This document shows positions 10,767 through 24,085 of a stretch of 64,000 nt of DNA, one piece after another. Below the pieces are notes generated by a model that saw only the letters and a list, made by a program, of their open reading frames with translations, was not told where the DNA came from and did not search any database. Position 1 is the first letter of the stretch. Every line of letters begins with the position of its first letter. Both the position numbers and the translations under genes were made by a program. Origin of the DNA: Galaxea fascicularis (taxonomy: Eukaryota > Cnidaria > Anthozoa > Scleractinia > Euphylliidae); assembly GCA_948470475.1 (NCBI GenBank), contig OX419336.1:42623556-42687555 (forward strand). Reading direction: 5' to 3'.

Positions 10767-13700
10767 TATATTTAATTTCCACAAGAAACCCAACTAAGAG
10801 ATGATTGATAAATAGAACACTGAAACAACATGATCAGGACAGGTCAGAGATTGTCAATTTTTTTTTTCTTACTTCAATTCTTTTCGTCATAAACAGGAAG
10901 TCGAAAGCAACGCCTTTGTTTTCGCATCTGTCTGTCCTGGTATTGGCGTTCAACAAGTCAGCACATGTAGCATCACTCTTTTTTGAACCAGTTTAATCGC
11001 GCAAATGAAAATCAGGTTTATGATTCCGGCAAATTAGCCGGCAAAGCTTCGTTTTTTTTTTTTGACATAAATGGGTGGCAGCACGTGTTTGATTTTAAAG
11101 GAACTGTGTCATGCTATCTCGGTCCGTTGTTGAAAATGCTAAAAGATGTCTTTAAAGTCAGGGATAACCTAAAAATAATTACTCAAGACTGTGTTACTGC
11201 ACAGAGACTAAATACAGTCTTCTTCTGTAGCGAATTTTTCAAATTCTCTCACGTCATCTTGACCCTATGGCCAGATATGTACTATAGATGACTCTTCCCG
11301 CAAAAAAATCGATTGAATTTCAAGGAATGTTTCGGCATGAGAATAGGTCATTAAGAAGCATTTCAATTTTCGCCAGAAAACAGCACACACCGACAGAGTT
11401 TTCAATGAGAGTTATAAAGAGTAACTCACCACGACTTGAAAAAAGGAAAGCGTGTTTTAGGGGTTTAGATATCGAGAAATGAAGTTCCCGCCGGCCTTTC
11501 TTTAAGCCCCGATATTGGACCTTTTAGCTTGTCAATACGATGAGGAAAACCGGTTAGCCAACGGCGATTATTCCATCCTGTTGTCTGAATTAAACGCCCA
11601 CAAGTGACAGAAGGAAGCACACTGTATAACTGGTTTAAGTCTAAAAGTGTCTAATAACTGCAAGCAAAATTCTTTGAGGACGGTCGATTGTTTCGGCCGA
11701 CGTTTGGGGCCCTAGTTTAATTTTGCCGTTGACACCACGTTGTTGGCAAGGGGAACGCAAATAGTATCCATTGGCAACTGTTTGGGCTGTCATATAAGAC
11801 CGATGATAGTTGCCAACGTGGACATGGGCGCCAAACGTTCCTCGGTCCAAACTCAACTGATAATTACCACTAAAAGATAATAAATTATTTGATTCGTGAG
11901 TCGGAGACATCCCTCAGTCGAGGATCATAAAGCTCGTCTGTTTACCGTGTCTGTACTTTGTTTTTTTAATCAGTTTGCGAATGAATGCTGTCACTCTGAG
12001 TCTGCTACAAATTGATCACAAAATGTTTAAAAAGATCCTTTTGATTTGCTGATATAATGCGCCATCTTCCGAAAATAGTTCCCTGTAAGCCACTCATGAA
12101 CAGCTTAAAAATCCATAATCCTAAAATATTATTTGTAATACTGAACCTAATAAAGCTAAAAAGCGCCATTTATTTGAAATTCTATACACTCAACACAAAC
12201 ACCACCCAGACACAACAAAAAGAAATATTTTCAATGGGAGTTTTGCTAAATCGGGGCAATGTCGAGCTAAATTTAATCATTTCATCTCACAAATGGCACG
12301 GAATTTTCGGCGAAACAAAACTTCAAAACAATATTTAAATTTGTCGGAAAAACATAAAAAGTAGCAAAAATAAACATGTTATTAAACACTGAGGAAATCT
12401 CCATGACCCGCAAACGACCAAGCAAACGTGAGAGGAATCAGTTAAAAGAATGTAACAATCGAGGCAAACGATTTTCAATTAGTTTTGTCTTCGCTCTGTC
12501 GAGTATCTTTCACGAGCCAAGAAATAGTTCAGTTCCTTTCATTAGCGGACGGCAGACAATCCCTCTTCAAAGAGAAATTGCGAAATTCATAATTAAACAG
12601 ATCAATCTGAGGTCCAAAGGTTATTTAAACATGAGAAGACATCGCCTATGTTTGGGGCAGAGGAGGCTCATCTTGTGAATAATTTATGGATGTCACTTAC
12701 CTCCTCAAATTATTTACCTACTGTTTCGAACAACAGAACTAAGTTTAGCCTGAAAAAAAGCCTGGACAGATATCACCGGATAGGTATGAAATGTGGTTAA
12801 AAGACTCATGCACGAAGAAAACACTATGGGAGAAATCAAAGTGCCTCAATTTTGCTGGAAACCGGGCCTTGTACGTATTCAGAGAATACGTTTGATTGAG
12901 GAGGATTCAGCTGGGATTGAGTGAGGAGAAATGAAGACATAAGAGCGAATGCTAATCACCACAGGGTACTGCCGGGATTGGGTTGAAAAATCCAAAACAA
13001 GCAACAAGCATCCGGTAACATGATTCGACGCATTGTTTTACGCTTAAACTGTTTCTATTTTAACCAAATTGTTCATAATGAGTTCAAGTGACGAAAAGCC
13101 AACGAGCCTTTGAGCAGCACAAGTTATTCAAAAAGTTATTCAGGGGCACCCAACAAGCAAATTAAGAAAAAACTTTGAGGGATATTTCTAGGCTCCTTGT
13201 AATGTTTAAAGACCGTTTAAAGAGTTAAAATTTGATCCGTAAGGATTTCTTAGCTAAAAGTTGAAGTGCCCGAAAATTTTAGGGAAGGAAATCTGCATTT
13301 CAGAAATCAGCTAGCCGAACGTTACCTTCGAAGAACTTCTCTGCGAACTATTTGCGTACCCGAAAATGCTAGGCCGCGACACATTTAAGAGCGAAAAATT
13401 GCAAAAATCCCTTCCGAAAATCTAAGGGACTATTTTCCCCTAATTTCCCTGGTTGCGAATCTTTTAGGTGATGTTTTAAATAGGAATCAGTAGCTTTTTG
13501 ACAATGCATTATCCGAAAGTCTCAGAACGGGTAGACTCTCCCCAACAGATATTTCATCGAAGTTTCTCGTTGGATGCCCCTGGTTATTGGAAGTGATCAG
13601 GGTTGAGAGCTTTTAACCGCAAATCCCCTGTAAACCCAAGTGTCTCCAGGGTTCGAGGGTAGTCGAAGGTAGTGGAACACAGATCAGAAAACAAGCCATC

Positions 13701-14828
13701 TCTTGCGCTTAAGTCCTACGGCTATCGCCATTCGAATGTGTAACCGTCCGCCATCTTGGATTATTTGACGAGCGAAAGAGAGAAGTACAAAGTAGCTTGA
13801 ACACCCCTCTCCGCAATCGGCTCCGTCTCATTAATGCAGATTTAAAGCAGTCGCAGTACGAGTGGCGTAAGAACCGAGTGTGATAGATCCGTTTTGACTC
13901 AGCCCCACCACACAACCATACCATATCCATTTGTCAAGTTTATTTCCTTATTTTCACACCGTATTTCTCACAGCAGTGAATTTAGATGAAACAGGGGTTT
14001 GGTCATCTCAGACCAAGCGTACTGGAAGTCATTTTGCGCAGACCTAAAATTAAGGTAACATGCCAGTGACCATAATGCAGTAATGGGGTTTTAACCAGAT
14101 CATGTTTATCATCCGTGACGGCTTAGTTAATTAAGGTTCACTTTAATTTGATTACAAATACAGACAATATAAATCACTTTCTACTGCAGTATCTGAATAA
14201 AATGATAAGCCACGCGCTATTAATTGCACCAGATTGAGAAAACGTACGACGGAGGAGGTTGGAGGGCAAAATATGATAAACACTGCTTTAAGGGTCAGAC
14301 GGTGGAATACCACAAGATATCATCATCCGTTTTATCGCCCCGTTCCTTTAGAATACCTTACGTTTGAGAGCCAATTATCCCAATTACTCAAGGGCTTTGT
14401 TTTACAGATGAACTCCAAAATGAGCTGATAACAAAATGACCGCAACTGCTTACCAGAAAGAATGGGTGCTTTTCGGGAAAAGACAGATTGCTCGACAAAT
14501 CCTTTGTCAATAAGGCCAGCGTCGAAAACAAAGAAACCAATTCTTTCATAAAAGTGTTTTGAAGACATCTTTGCCACCTAGGAACTTATTTGGCAGACAG
14601 AGAGGCTCTCTAAAAAATAAATTAAATTACCTGAAATCAGACAGTCAACAACTTTCCCGACAAAATCCTTAATTTCCCCGGGATTCCCCGCAATTCAACG
14701 TGTCCCTGGGAATAATCTAATTTTTCCGGGCTATGGTAACCCTGGGCACTTGAGTGCAGCGGAAACACAACACAAGAACAAAAACAGTTTTAATGTATTT
14801 GCGCTTCTGTTATTCTGGCCATATTCGC
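10767..14828. other. Intergenic stretch with no recognised gene
   Basis: Several open frames of 60-100 codons occur on both strands but none shows a domain, convincing splice signals with partner exons, or typical protein composition. An 89-codon minus-strand frame at 11641-11910 is discussed among the rejected items. Nothing else can be supported. Confidence 0.4.
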
Positions 14829-15142
14829 CACCTGGGTAGTCTGGTAGCCGTTATTAGGCTCGTCACGTAACGCTCCTCCCCACTAACGGCTACTCACTCA
14901 CTCGGCTGCATTCCTTTTCTTCAAACTGACCAATAAGGAGCAGGCTTCCATTTCCTAGAAACTTGGACCTTGTTGTGTTTTTGGCGGCAAATGTAACGAG
15001 AAATATGATTGGTGCAGCTGCTAACAGATACATGCAGATTATTGGTTCTCAGTAACAAATCGAAAAGAATGCAGAGCTCGAGTTGGGAAGGAGCGTTGCG
15101 TGACGACCCTAATAACGGCTGTGAAGGAGACTACCACCTGGG
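14829..15142. mobile_element. MITE-like element with long imperfect inverted termini
   Basis: The left side (GTAGTCTGGTAGCCGTTATT, then AGGCTCGTCACGTAACGCTCC) is repeated in reverse complement on the right (GGAGCGTTGCGTGACG, then CCCTAATAACGGCTG and GGAGACTACCACC). The arms are about 60 bp in a 310-bp unit. The interior has no coding potential. Confidence 0.6.
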
Positions 15143-17362
15143 GGAAAGGAACTAAAAAATCAAAACGCTTCTGTTTTGAGTCTGTTTGAGCCCGATGCTC
15201 AACGAGTTTGCTGAAAATTCGAAAAGTATCTGATGAGTCTCTTGACCGAGACGAGACGCTGCGTCATACAAGCCACGAAATTTAAATTCTTCACAACTTC
15301 TTAACAATTTTATTGCTTCTGTTATTGTTTACACTGTCACAGCATTCGCGGTCACTAGAATCAAACGCTTTTCTTAAACTAAGTGATTTCGTTGTTATTT
15401 CACGCGTCGAAATTCCACACCAGCTGTCTAAACAAAAGTATAAACTCAGAGGCGGGGTTTGTATGTTTTATTTCCATGCCCACTCTTGAAATATGGCGTT
15501 CAATTTATTAAAGGGGTAAAATATATATTCAGCTAAACGCGTCAGTTTGACTATCATGGAACGGTTCATACATTTTGTTCCTTAGTATAAATAGCTGCTT
15601 GATTTTTAACTGTGCAAAAATTTCTCTTAAGCCCTCTCTTTATAAATTAGGATCCAGACAGCCGGGCGTTTTAGTAAACACCCCTTTGAAGCGTTAAACC
15701 CTTCACCACTGAAACATTCTCATGCTCAGTGTTCTAATGTTCAAAGACATATTGGATTGATTAGCTGGAAAATTTTCGGTATGAAAAGTTACACTATTGA
15801 AGTGATTCCCCCCCGCAAAGTTTGGATTTGAACTGGAGGATATTAAATTAAAATATTAAGATATTTCGCCACAGAAATTTATGACGCCCAGGCAGTACAC
15901 TCGGTATGTTCCTGTACATAATTCTTCCCCGTCCCCCTCCCCGTTAACTGTGTTTTGAAGCCCTTCTCAACTTATCATGTGGAGATACTGAAAGGGTTAC
16001 GCTGTAACACTGTTGTCTTCACGAATATAAAAGAAAATTTTGTAGCAATAAATGTTTCCAGTACACATATTAACCAGGCGTTTTGATTACAAAAACAAAT
16101 TATTCCCGAGAAAATCCTCGTTTGGGAATTGACTCTTACTGATTAAAAAGAATAGACGCACAATTATAATCGAATTTGGGCGTCTGGCAAATTCCACGAC
16201 TACTTCATGATTAAGCTTCTTGACTCCTAAAACGACAGCTGCTTATCCCGTTCTGTAAATACAGCGGCTCTAAGAACAGGAAAAAACGCGGCTAATGGTG
16301 TGCGCAATAACAGCTTATCTTGTAAATTCCGCAAAAGGAGTCTAAGGCTTTAACGCTAATCTGATGTTTACGGAATCGCGCGCCTGTCTCGTTCCGCGCG
16401 TTTAAATAAGTTTTTAATTTGTTACAAAACAGGACAATTCTCGTTTCCGTTAACCATAAAATTGAAAGTTCCTGTTCATTCACACACAATATTTCCTTTG
16501 GGTTTTGCGTGTCATAAATTCGCAAAACACTACAATAAAAAAACAAAACAACTTCAAACACGATTAACTGCAACTTAAAAAGAAATAGTTAAAAACAGAC
16601 TTTGTTATAAACGACAGCAAAATATACCAAACATCATTGTTGCCGAAACATCTCGCTTCAAGACTCCATATTAAAATAGTTGCGCTTACCATTTTAGCAA
16701 AATGTTTTTTTATCTTTCTTTTCAACAATGCCGAGAAAAGACTATCTTCCGTTTGTGATAATCCCTTGCAACTAGAAACGGTTTGTGATTATTGCACAAA
16801 GCAAAACTGAGAGGCGAATAAAATTGCGACAGAGGGTTAGTTCCCGTACCCCATTTGTCCCTCGAATCGTGTACAACGAAATGAAGTGGGAAAATTGTAG
16901 GCAACCTTGAAAAGGCGAGAGAAAATTAATCATTAAAATACGCTCCAATTTCACGATTTGGCATTGCATCTCGTTTACATGCTGTGAAAGAGCTCCGTTA
17001 CTGGTATTTGGCCAGCATAACAAACACCTTTCAGTTGTTTGGTTTCAGAACAAAAAACCAAGATCAGAAAAAAAATAAGATCAAAACATCTAGTACGAAA
17101 ATGGCATGTTGGAATGTTAGAATGTTAACTATGTGTTATTCGTATACAAAATGTATACCATAATATATTACTGTCCTTTCCCACCCGTTACTTTCTTCGA
17201 GGAAGCTGTCAGTAGTCGAGAAAACCTATCGACCACATTACAAGTTTCTTCTGCTTTGTGGCAACAGCTAGTCTCAATAAAACGGTTCGCAGCAACAGAC
17301 CAGACCTGTTTGATGCTCGCAAGATTTTGCTTCAGAGATGCACCACTGGACTCCAGCTAGGA
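15143..17362. other. Intergenic stretch 3' of dymeclin, no recognised gene
   Basis: No domain-bearing frame on either strand. The part closest to 17362 should contain the dymeclin 3' UTR, because that gene is read right to left and stops at 17363. I could not fix a polyadenylation site. Confidence 0.4.
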
Positions 17363-20300
17363 TCATGTCTCCTGCGACTCAGGGTGGAAGAGCTGAATGT
17401 GGTCTGGGTTCCAGTAAAGTGTGGATGATTTATAAACGAGTGACCAAACATACGGGATAAAGAACTCCTCCGGCTGCTCCTCCTCCACGTATTTGAATTT
17501 TAATTCAGGGAATTTCTGCAGACACAAGAAGCAGACCAGAACGCATAACACTTCAAACAAGCGTTGGTGACCCAAACCTTACGTCGAGACGTATTAACTC
17601 TTTAAACCAAACAGTGACTCCTTGTGGTAACACTGCTCACTCAAATACAAAGGTTGTGAGAAAAAAGGAAGTGATCAACAAGTAACAAATCAATCAAATC
17701 AATTTATTTAAGCTCGGTAACGTAAGGAGTGGTTGCCCAATCTCCCGAGCCAGAGGCTCATGTATTAAACGTCCGAGCATTCCAGATCGACTTGGAATTT
17801 AGAAAAGTTGGTTTTTGAGGACCAACAAAGGTCTTTACTGGGTAACAAACTCTCCTCATCATCACCATAAAAAATGTACGGAGAACAGTTTGGAGGATGC
17901 AGGTGCTAATGTTAGGGTTTAGAAGGTTTAAGTCCCGAATTCATTTGCTCGAACACAAACGCAGGGAAAACAACGCTAGAGGTTCTCAAATAACCTGAAT
18001 CAGCTTGAGTGGAAACGTCCGTAGGGAACTTGCAAAAGGTACTAGTTTATCATATGAGAGATTTGATTTTGTTTTGTTTTGGTTTGGGTTAGTTTATTTT
18101 GCCAACATTAAAAAAAAAAATGCGCGATTAGCGTGGCTGAATGTTTGCTTAGGGCTGGTCTGATAAACTTTACAAAATATCGATAGCTGTTAAGTATAGC
18201 TTTGCCTAAACACGTCACCTTTAATCTGTCTCTCGGCCACTGAAGGGTTCCTTGTTTAATGACATCTAAGACCACGCCCACGGACAGCGTCTGATCAGGG
18301 TGCTGCTCCAACCGAGCACTGAAGAATGCTAACACCTAAAATCACACAAAAAAACTCATTAGCTGCTTTATCAAATCAAAATTAAAACAAATTTATTTAA
18401 GCGCGATAGCGTGAGGAGTGGTTGCCCAATCTCCCAAGCCAGGGGCTCGTGTATTAAACGTTCGAGCATTCCGGATCGAATTGAAATTTACATAACATTC
18501 ATTTTTGAATAACATTCACATAACAACTATTATAAGATCTGCCGTCCTTTTTCCGGCACGGAAAAGCACGAATTAGCCATGTTTACCGAACATAATTCAC
18601 GAGTGAATATTGTGTCTGAGTACACATAACCTTGTGGTTTGGGCGCTGTACTAGTAATCCGGAGGTACCAAGATCAACAGCTCAACCTTGCCGCCGGTTA
18701 AATATGTTCGGTGATCCAGGCTGCGGTTTGAATGGATTCCTGGCGCTTTTTAAAAGCAAATGACCACAATACGCGATATTATTATCGGTAATATTCTTTG
18801 GCGCGCATAGTTTTGTGAACTGTAAGCCCTAAGAAGTAACCTTCAAAATCTGTTTTCCAAGAATGGCCCCCAAAATAACGTAAACAGAACCATGAAAAAG
18901 AAGATGTACAGAAATTCCGCCTCGCCACCCTCAGCATTCTTAACCTCATCTTTCTCACAAAACAACTTGATTAGTTGTTTACGTGCATTAGCATACCACC
19001 GTATGTATCAGAGCTAAACTTAACACTATATTGTTGAAATTATCTTCCTCTATTCTGACTTACTGTGTCGATATTTTGTATGATATCGTGAAATGTCGGG
19101 TGTGTTCTGAACTGAGCAAACAGTTCCCGTCTGTGCAACAGTGTGTACACCAGGTTCGGATTATGATGAAGCGTGTTGGTGACACATGAGTTGATTATCT
19201 CCAGCACCATTCGAATTACTTCTTCTAGTATTGCCAAATCTGAAAGCTGAAAAAAACAGACAAGAAGAATCATGCAGCTCGAAGAATTAGCCAGCAAAGA
19301 ACTTCAACACTGTTAACTGTTCTGTTATCTGTTTGTTTCAATGTGAGAGCTGAGTAACGGTGTTAAATGTACAACAGCAATAAACAATACAGGCGGGATG
19401 TTTTTTCGACAGAATTTTTAAAATGATTGAAAAACGTTCGTGCAAACACTCTTCCTCTGTTTCCTAGCCAAGTTGCTTGACTAAAAGGAGGAGGGAATCT
19501 TTGTTATTTTAGTTTTTCTGACAAAATTGCTTGAGTGGGACTGAGAGGGAGAGGCGGGGATTGAATAGACATTGTTCAGTTTAACATTTTCAGCTAAGAC
19601 AAAACGTGGAACTGAAAAATAATCCTACAGCGCTTCACTGTCTTCTTTGCTGTAGAAATGTCTCCTTAATGTTCATTCTAACAAACACATCCCAGCTGCG
19701 TAATGAAGCTTAACATTATCTTGACGATTCCACGGCACATTACAACTGGCTTGGAAATTTATTTTAATGCCGTTTTGCCAGCACCTCTTGGGTTAACCAA
19801 GTGTCCCCAGAAAAACCTAGGCTGATTACAGGCAACAACTGATAATGGCTTTTAACCGTATGATATCCCCAGTGCGACGGGCAAGGTCCTATGTGTATTT
19901 CCAAACTCTCAGCACCTTTTGGCCTTGAAACCTCGCCAGCGTTTTCTGTGATTTTCACAACCGCGCCAAACGATGCCGAGTGTTGAGCCGAAGCCACCGC
20001 AAAGATGCCGTCATTTTTGCGAGGAAAAGATCCAACACATATCTGAGGGGAAAAGTCAACTCGTCGACCGCGCGATGTTCGTAAGTTTGATTGATGGAAG
20101 CCAAAGCGCGGTTTGGCAGTTGGCGCTTGATTAAGGTGAGATTCCGAACAATTAAGAAAATTGCAGTACATTATCTCAACATCTTTTCTTTGATTGACGC
20201 CCTCCAAAACAGAATAAACGTTCGATTTTGAAGAGAGTCATTTTGGGTAGGGTTGACAAAGCCAGGGGGTGTCAAAAACATTTGAAATCGACGGCTTTAT

Positions 20301-23300
20301 TATTAAAGTATGTGGCCTGATTTGCCATCTTAAAATAAACCAGAACTGAAGAATCGAAGGAATATCCCAGTAGAGTAGCCTACCAGGAACACAAAGTTAG
20401 TGGTGATTTTCGCGGCGGCTGCCGGATTCTTGGGACAACCCTGTAGTGTAATAGGCCATATTCGTATTCTCGGTAGTGAACTGGATCTAGCATGAAGTGG
20501 AGGCTCTTGCGGGGGAATACATTTACACATGAAAAGATTCCCCCGCAAGAGCCTCCACTTCATGCTAGATCCAGTTCAATACCGAGAATACGAACATGGC
20601 CTATTTCACTACGGTACCTACATAATCACTATGGCGAACTCCATGAGTGCTGTCTTGCGGATTGCTTTCAGCTTGTTTTATATGCTCCATCACTTTGGCA
20701 TGCTTCTTAGAAAGCAGAGCATATAAACTGAAATGAAAAGGTTCAACGAAACAATATCATACGTTTACACATAATTTACTATTAGCTATCGGCCAGTTCA
20801 GTCGTAATTTTTGAGCACAATGAAGTTTGAAACGAAAGCAAAGAACCAAGGACAACAAAAAAAGAAATGTACCAAAAGAGAATAACAAAATAGGCAAGAG
20901 AACAACATCATAATAATTCATGGTTCCCTTGGACAAACGACCAAGGCAGTTCAACCACAAAAATCCGTTCCGGCAACCATAGCTCAGAATAGGAAAGAAA
21001 AGTGATTCAAGTGAACCAAATTCACACATTTTTATTTCCATCACAGGTTTCCCTGCACGAAGCATTCCCAAGTGAAGAACGTATCAGCGGCCGAATTTCT
21101 GATAGGTCGATAACGACATTGTCTCTTACCTCACTATTCTCTGTGTAACATATGGATGGAGAGCGTGGAAATGAGAAGACATGTTAGCTAAAGTTGCCAA
21201 ACAATTTGTGTGCAGGTATTTGTCCTGGGGCAAAATAAAATTCATGTTAATTGACATTAAACCAGGCTGTGCATATAAGATTAAAAACAAAGAAAAGAAA
21301 AGGGAACCCGTAAACGGTACATCTTCAGCACTCGGCAAAGTTCAGTGAGTGGGTTCTTTAACGTCCCGCGAATGTATGAACAAGTGCTGTGACAGGGTTT
21401 TCGGTAACATTTCTTATTTCGTGTGAACCATAAACAACCGGACGTTACGTCCGGCGTCCGGCCTCAAACGAAACCCCTGCTGTGAGAAGGGACCTTAGGT
21501 TTATCATCCTTATCCGAGAAGACTAGAAAGTCAACCGAGTCTCAACACTGGACAAGTTAAAGAAAGTGCCATCGGAGAATAAGCTTTCATAAATAAAAAA
21601 ATGATACTGACTACAGGGGAGCATCACCAGTTATGTAATGGAGAGCTGCCTTTCTTAGTCCAGACTAACAAGTGTTTGTTACAATAAACACCTCGGACAC
21701 TTACATGCCCAGGAAGTAGGGAGAAAGGTGAAAATTGTCAGTTGAATTGTGGCGCCTACTATTGTACGAGGCGCTAAATTTCGATTTTACACTGCATGAC
21801 TAAATTACACTGGAATATTAACCCTTTAAACCGTAAGAGGGATCAGTGGTTAACTTCCCTTTTATGATACCACTGTTCAATCAACCATTTTAAAAGGTTG
21901 TGAGAAAAAAAATGGAAGTGATTAACAAGTAACAAATCTCCTGATTGTTAAACAAATTCTCCCCATCATTACCATAGAATATGTATGGGAACAGTATGGA
22001 GAATATATGTGCTGATATTACGGTTTAAAGGATTGAAGTAGTTCACAGAAACCCCACTACTAATTAAGGGCCATGTCAATCAGTCGACGAACTTCACACT
22101 AACAAGTGACAAAAGAAAAGCTTGGTCACACTCACCCTCATTTTTGTCATGTTATACTGAATAGTCCTAAGCACCACAAAAGCTTGTTCACACTTACCCT
22201 CATTTTTGTCATGTTATACTGAATAGTCCTAAGCACCACCAACACCAGCAGACCCCCAAGAGTGATGTTTGTAATGACTCTTTCCGTATACCATGGGATA
22301 GATGAAATAACCTGAAAGAAAAGCAGAGACAAAAAGGTTTGAGGCTGCTAGTCTACGTTTTGGTTGATTGGTGAAGCGTATGACACGTTTGTCATGTTGA
22401 TAAGTGGGACGGTTTCCACAGTGGTGCTGGGGTGTTTTCTGAAAAAAAGTTTAAATTACTGGGTGGATTGGTCAAAATAACTTTAGGCATTCAAGGGCTT
22501 ATTGAGTAACAGCCCCCGAAATAATTTGCTCCAGATCCGACAAATGGCAAGCAGCTGACATGTAAGCTCTTGAATCTCATCAGCAATGCTGACAAAAGAT
22601 CTAGACCAAGCCTGCCCTCAAGACCAGGAAAACGAGAGAGTTACGGTAGAAACCATACCCAAATTCTCAAGACACACACTTAATTATTTTTCAACATAAG
22701 TTTACAAAAGAAATTGGATGCCCGCATCTAGCAGAGGCTAATCTAGGCGGGCCATGCCTTAACAGCAAATTACAAAGTAACTCAAAACAAAGCTGGATTA
22801 ACTAAGAAAAGAGAAGGGAAAAAGAAAACAAGAAGAAAAACTGTTACATTGACCTAAGCCAAGTAAACTATTATAATCGTAACAGGGATTCTTGAGACAG
22901 TTCCATAAAACTTAAAGTCACTAAGGTAATTAGAATACATCTGTTCACTTCCCCTACTTCTCACCCCCAATGCAAGCAATTTGAGGCCATGCCTAACTAT
23001 TTCAGAGACCACTGACACTGTGCTGAGGGGGACAAGGGGATATGCTACTATGAAAGTTTGGAGAACCAAAATTGATTAATATGTGTTATGCCAAATTATA
23101 TGACTCTATTATTGCATATTTGGGTGCATGGTTTATCAAATTGGTCCAAGAAATTTTGGCCAGAGTTGTGGCTAAAGAAACTATTGGAATTGAAAGGACA
23201 GAATTTAACATAAAGGGGATGTATACCCTCACCAGTTCATGGACAGACTTGTTGAAGTTATCATCCTGGCTCAGGATGAGCAGAATAATAAGAGACATGT

Positions 23301-24044
23301 AGATATGGTGCGCATTGTGATCATCTGCATTATAAAGAAGCTTTAAAATGGGCATCACCTATGAAGGGAAGGAAAGATAATCAACTAAGCAGTAGTACAA
23401 ATTAATTATTTTTAAGCTTTGACAAAAACATACAGTTCGCTTCACTTTTCCCTTATAATTGTAGTTTCCTTCAATATGACTAAAATTAATTCGTTTACAT
23501 GCTTGAATAAGAGACAATTGATAATATTGTGATAAGTGATAACTGTTGGTAAAGAGACAACACATTTCTGGCCCTAAATACCGCTTGGAAGAAGTTATGG
23601 TGAAAAGTTGGGCAATTTCTTAGACACTGTTCAGCTGTATTTTGAGCCACTATAAATTTGATCAAATTTCAAAGTGTTGTCTTTCTGTAAAGCAAAGTAA
23701 CATTTTAGCATGAAATTTGCCTCACTGATATGTGAAAATTTTAATTAAAAATTTATGTTAGAATTTTGATGACATCTGATCACAGGACAAATTTTGGCAA
23801 AAGATCAAGGCATTATATATTTTCCTCACTTTATTCCCAGACACTGTAAAGGCTATTAATTAAAGCTAAAAGGTGGGTGTGGATGACATTGTTTGTACAA
23901 AAAGGTGGTTCTGTAACTGCTCACATATTTATAAATATTCTAGATGCGGACTTTACTGTACATTTGTCGAAATACTATCAATGAGACTTCCAAATTGACC
24001 GACTTTTTACAATTCAGTAATATGTACATGCAGGTAAATTTGGT

Positions 24045-24085
<41 letters not shown>

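Noticed and set aside
11641..11910. 89-codon minus-strand frame with an upstream acceptor-like tract
   Set aside because: No domain, no partner exon, and the sequence contains internal inverted repeats (ACGTTTGGGGCCC/GGGCGCCAAACGT) that suggest a repeat rather than a gene.
13709..13930. 73-codon minus-strand frame
   Set aside because: Biased to Arg/Cys/Ser, no domain and no splice context; treated as chance.
19764..20207. 147-codon minus-strand frame in DYM intron 14
   Set aside because: Long for chance but without a recognisable domain or a splice fit to DYM. DYM exons 14 and 15 join in frame without it. Could be a repeat fragment.
20330..20710. Short frames on both strands both starting MKWRLLRGN
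   Set aside because: They are the two arms of the same hairpin read on opposite strands, not genes.
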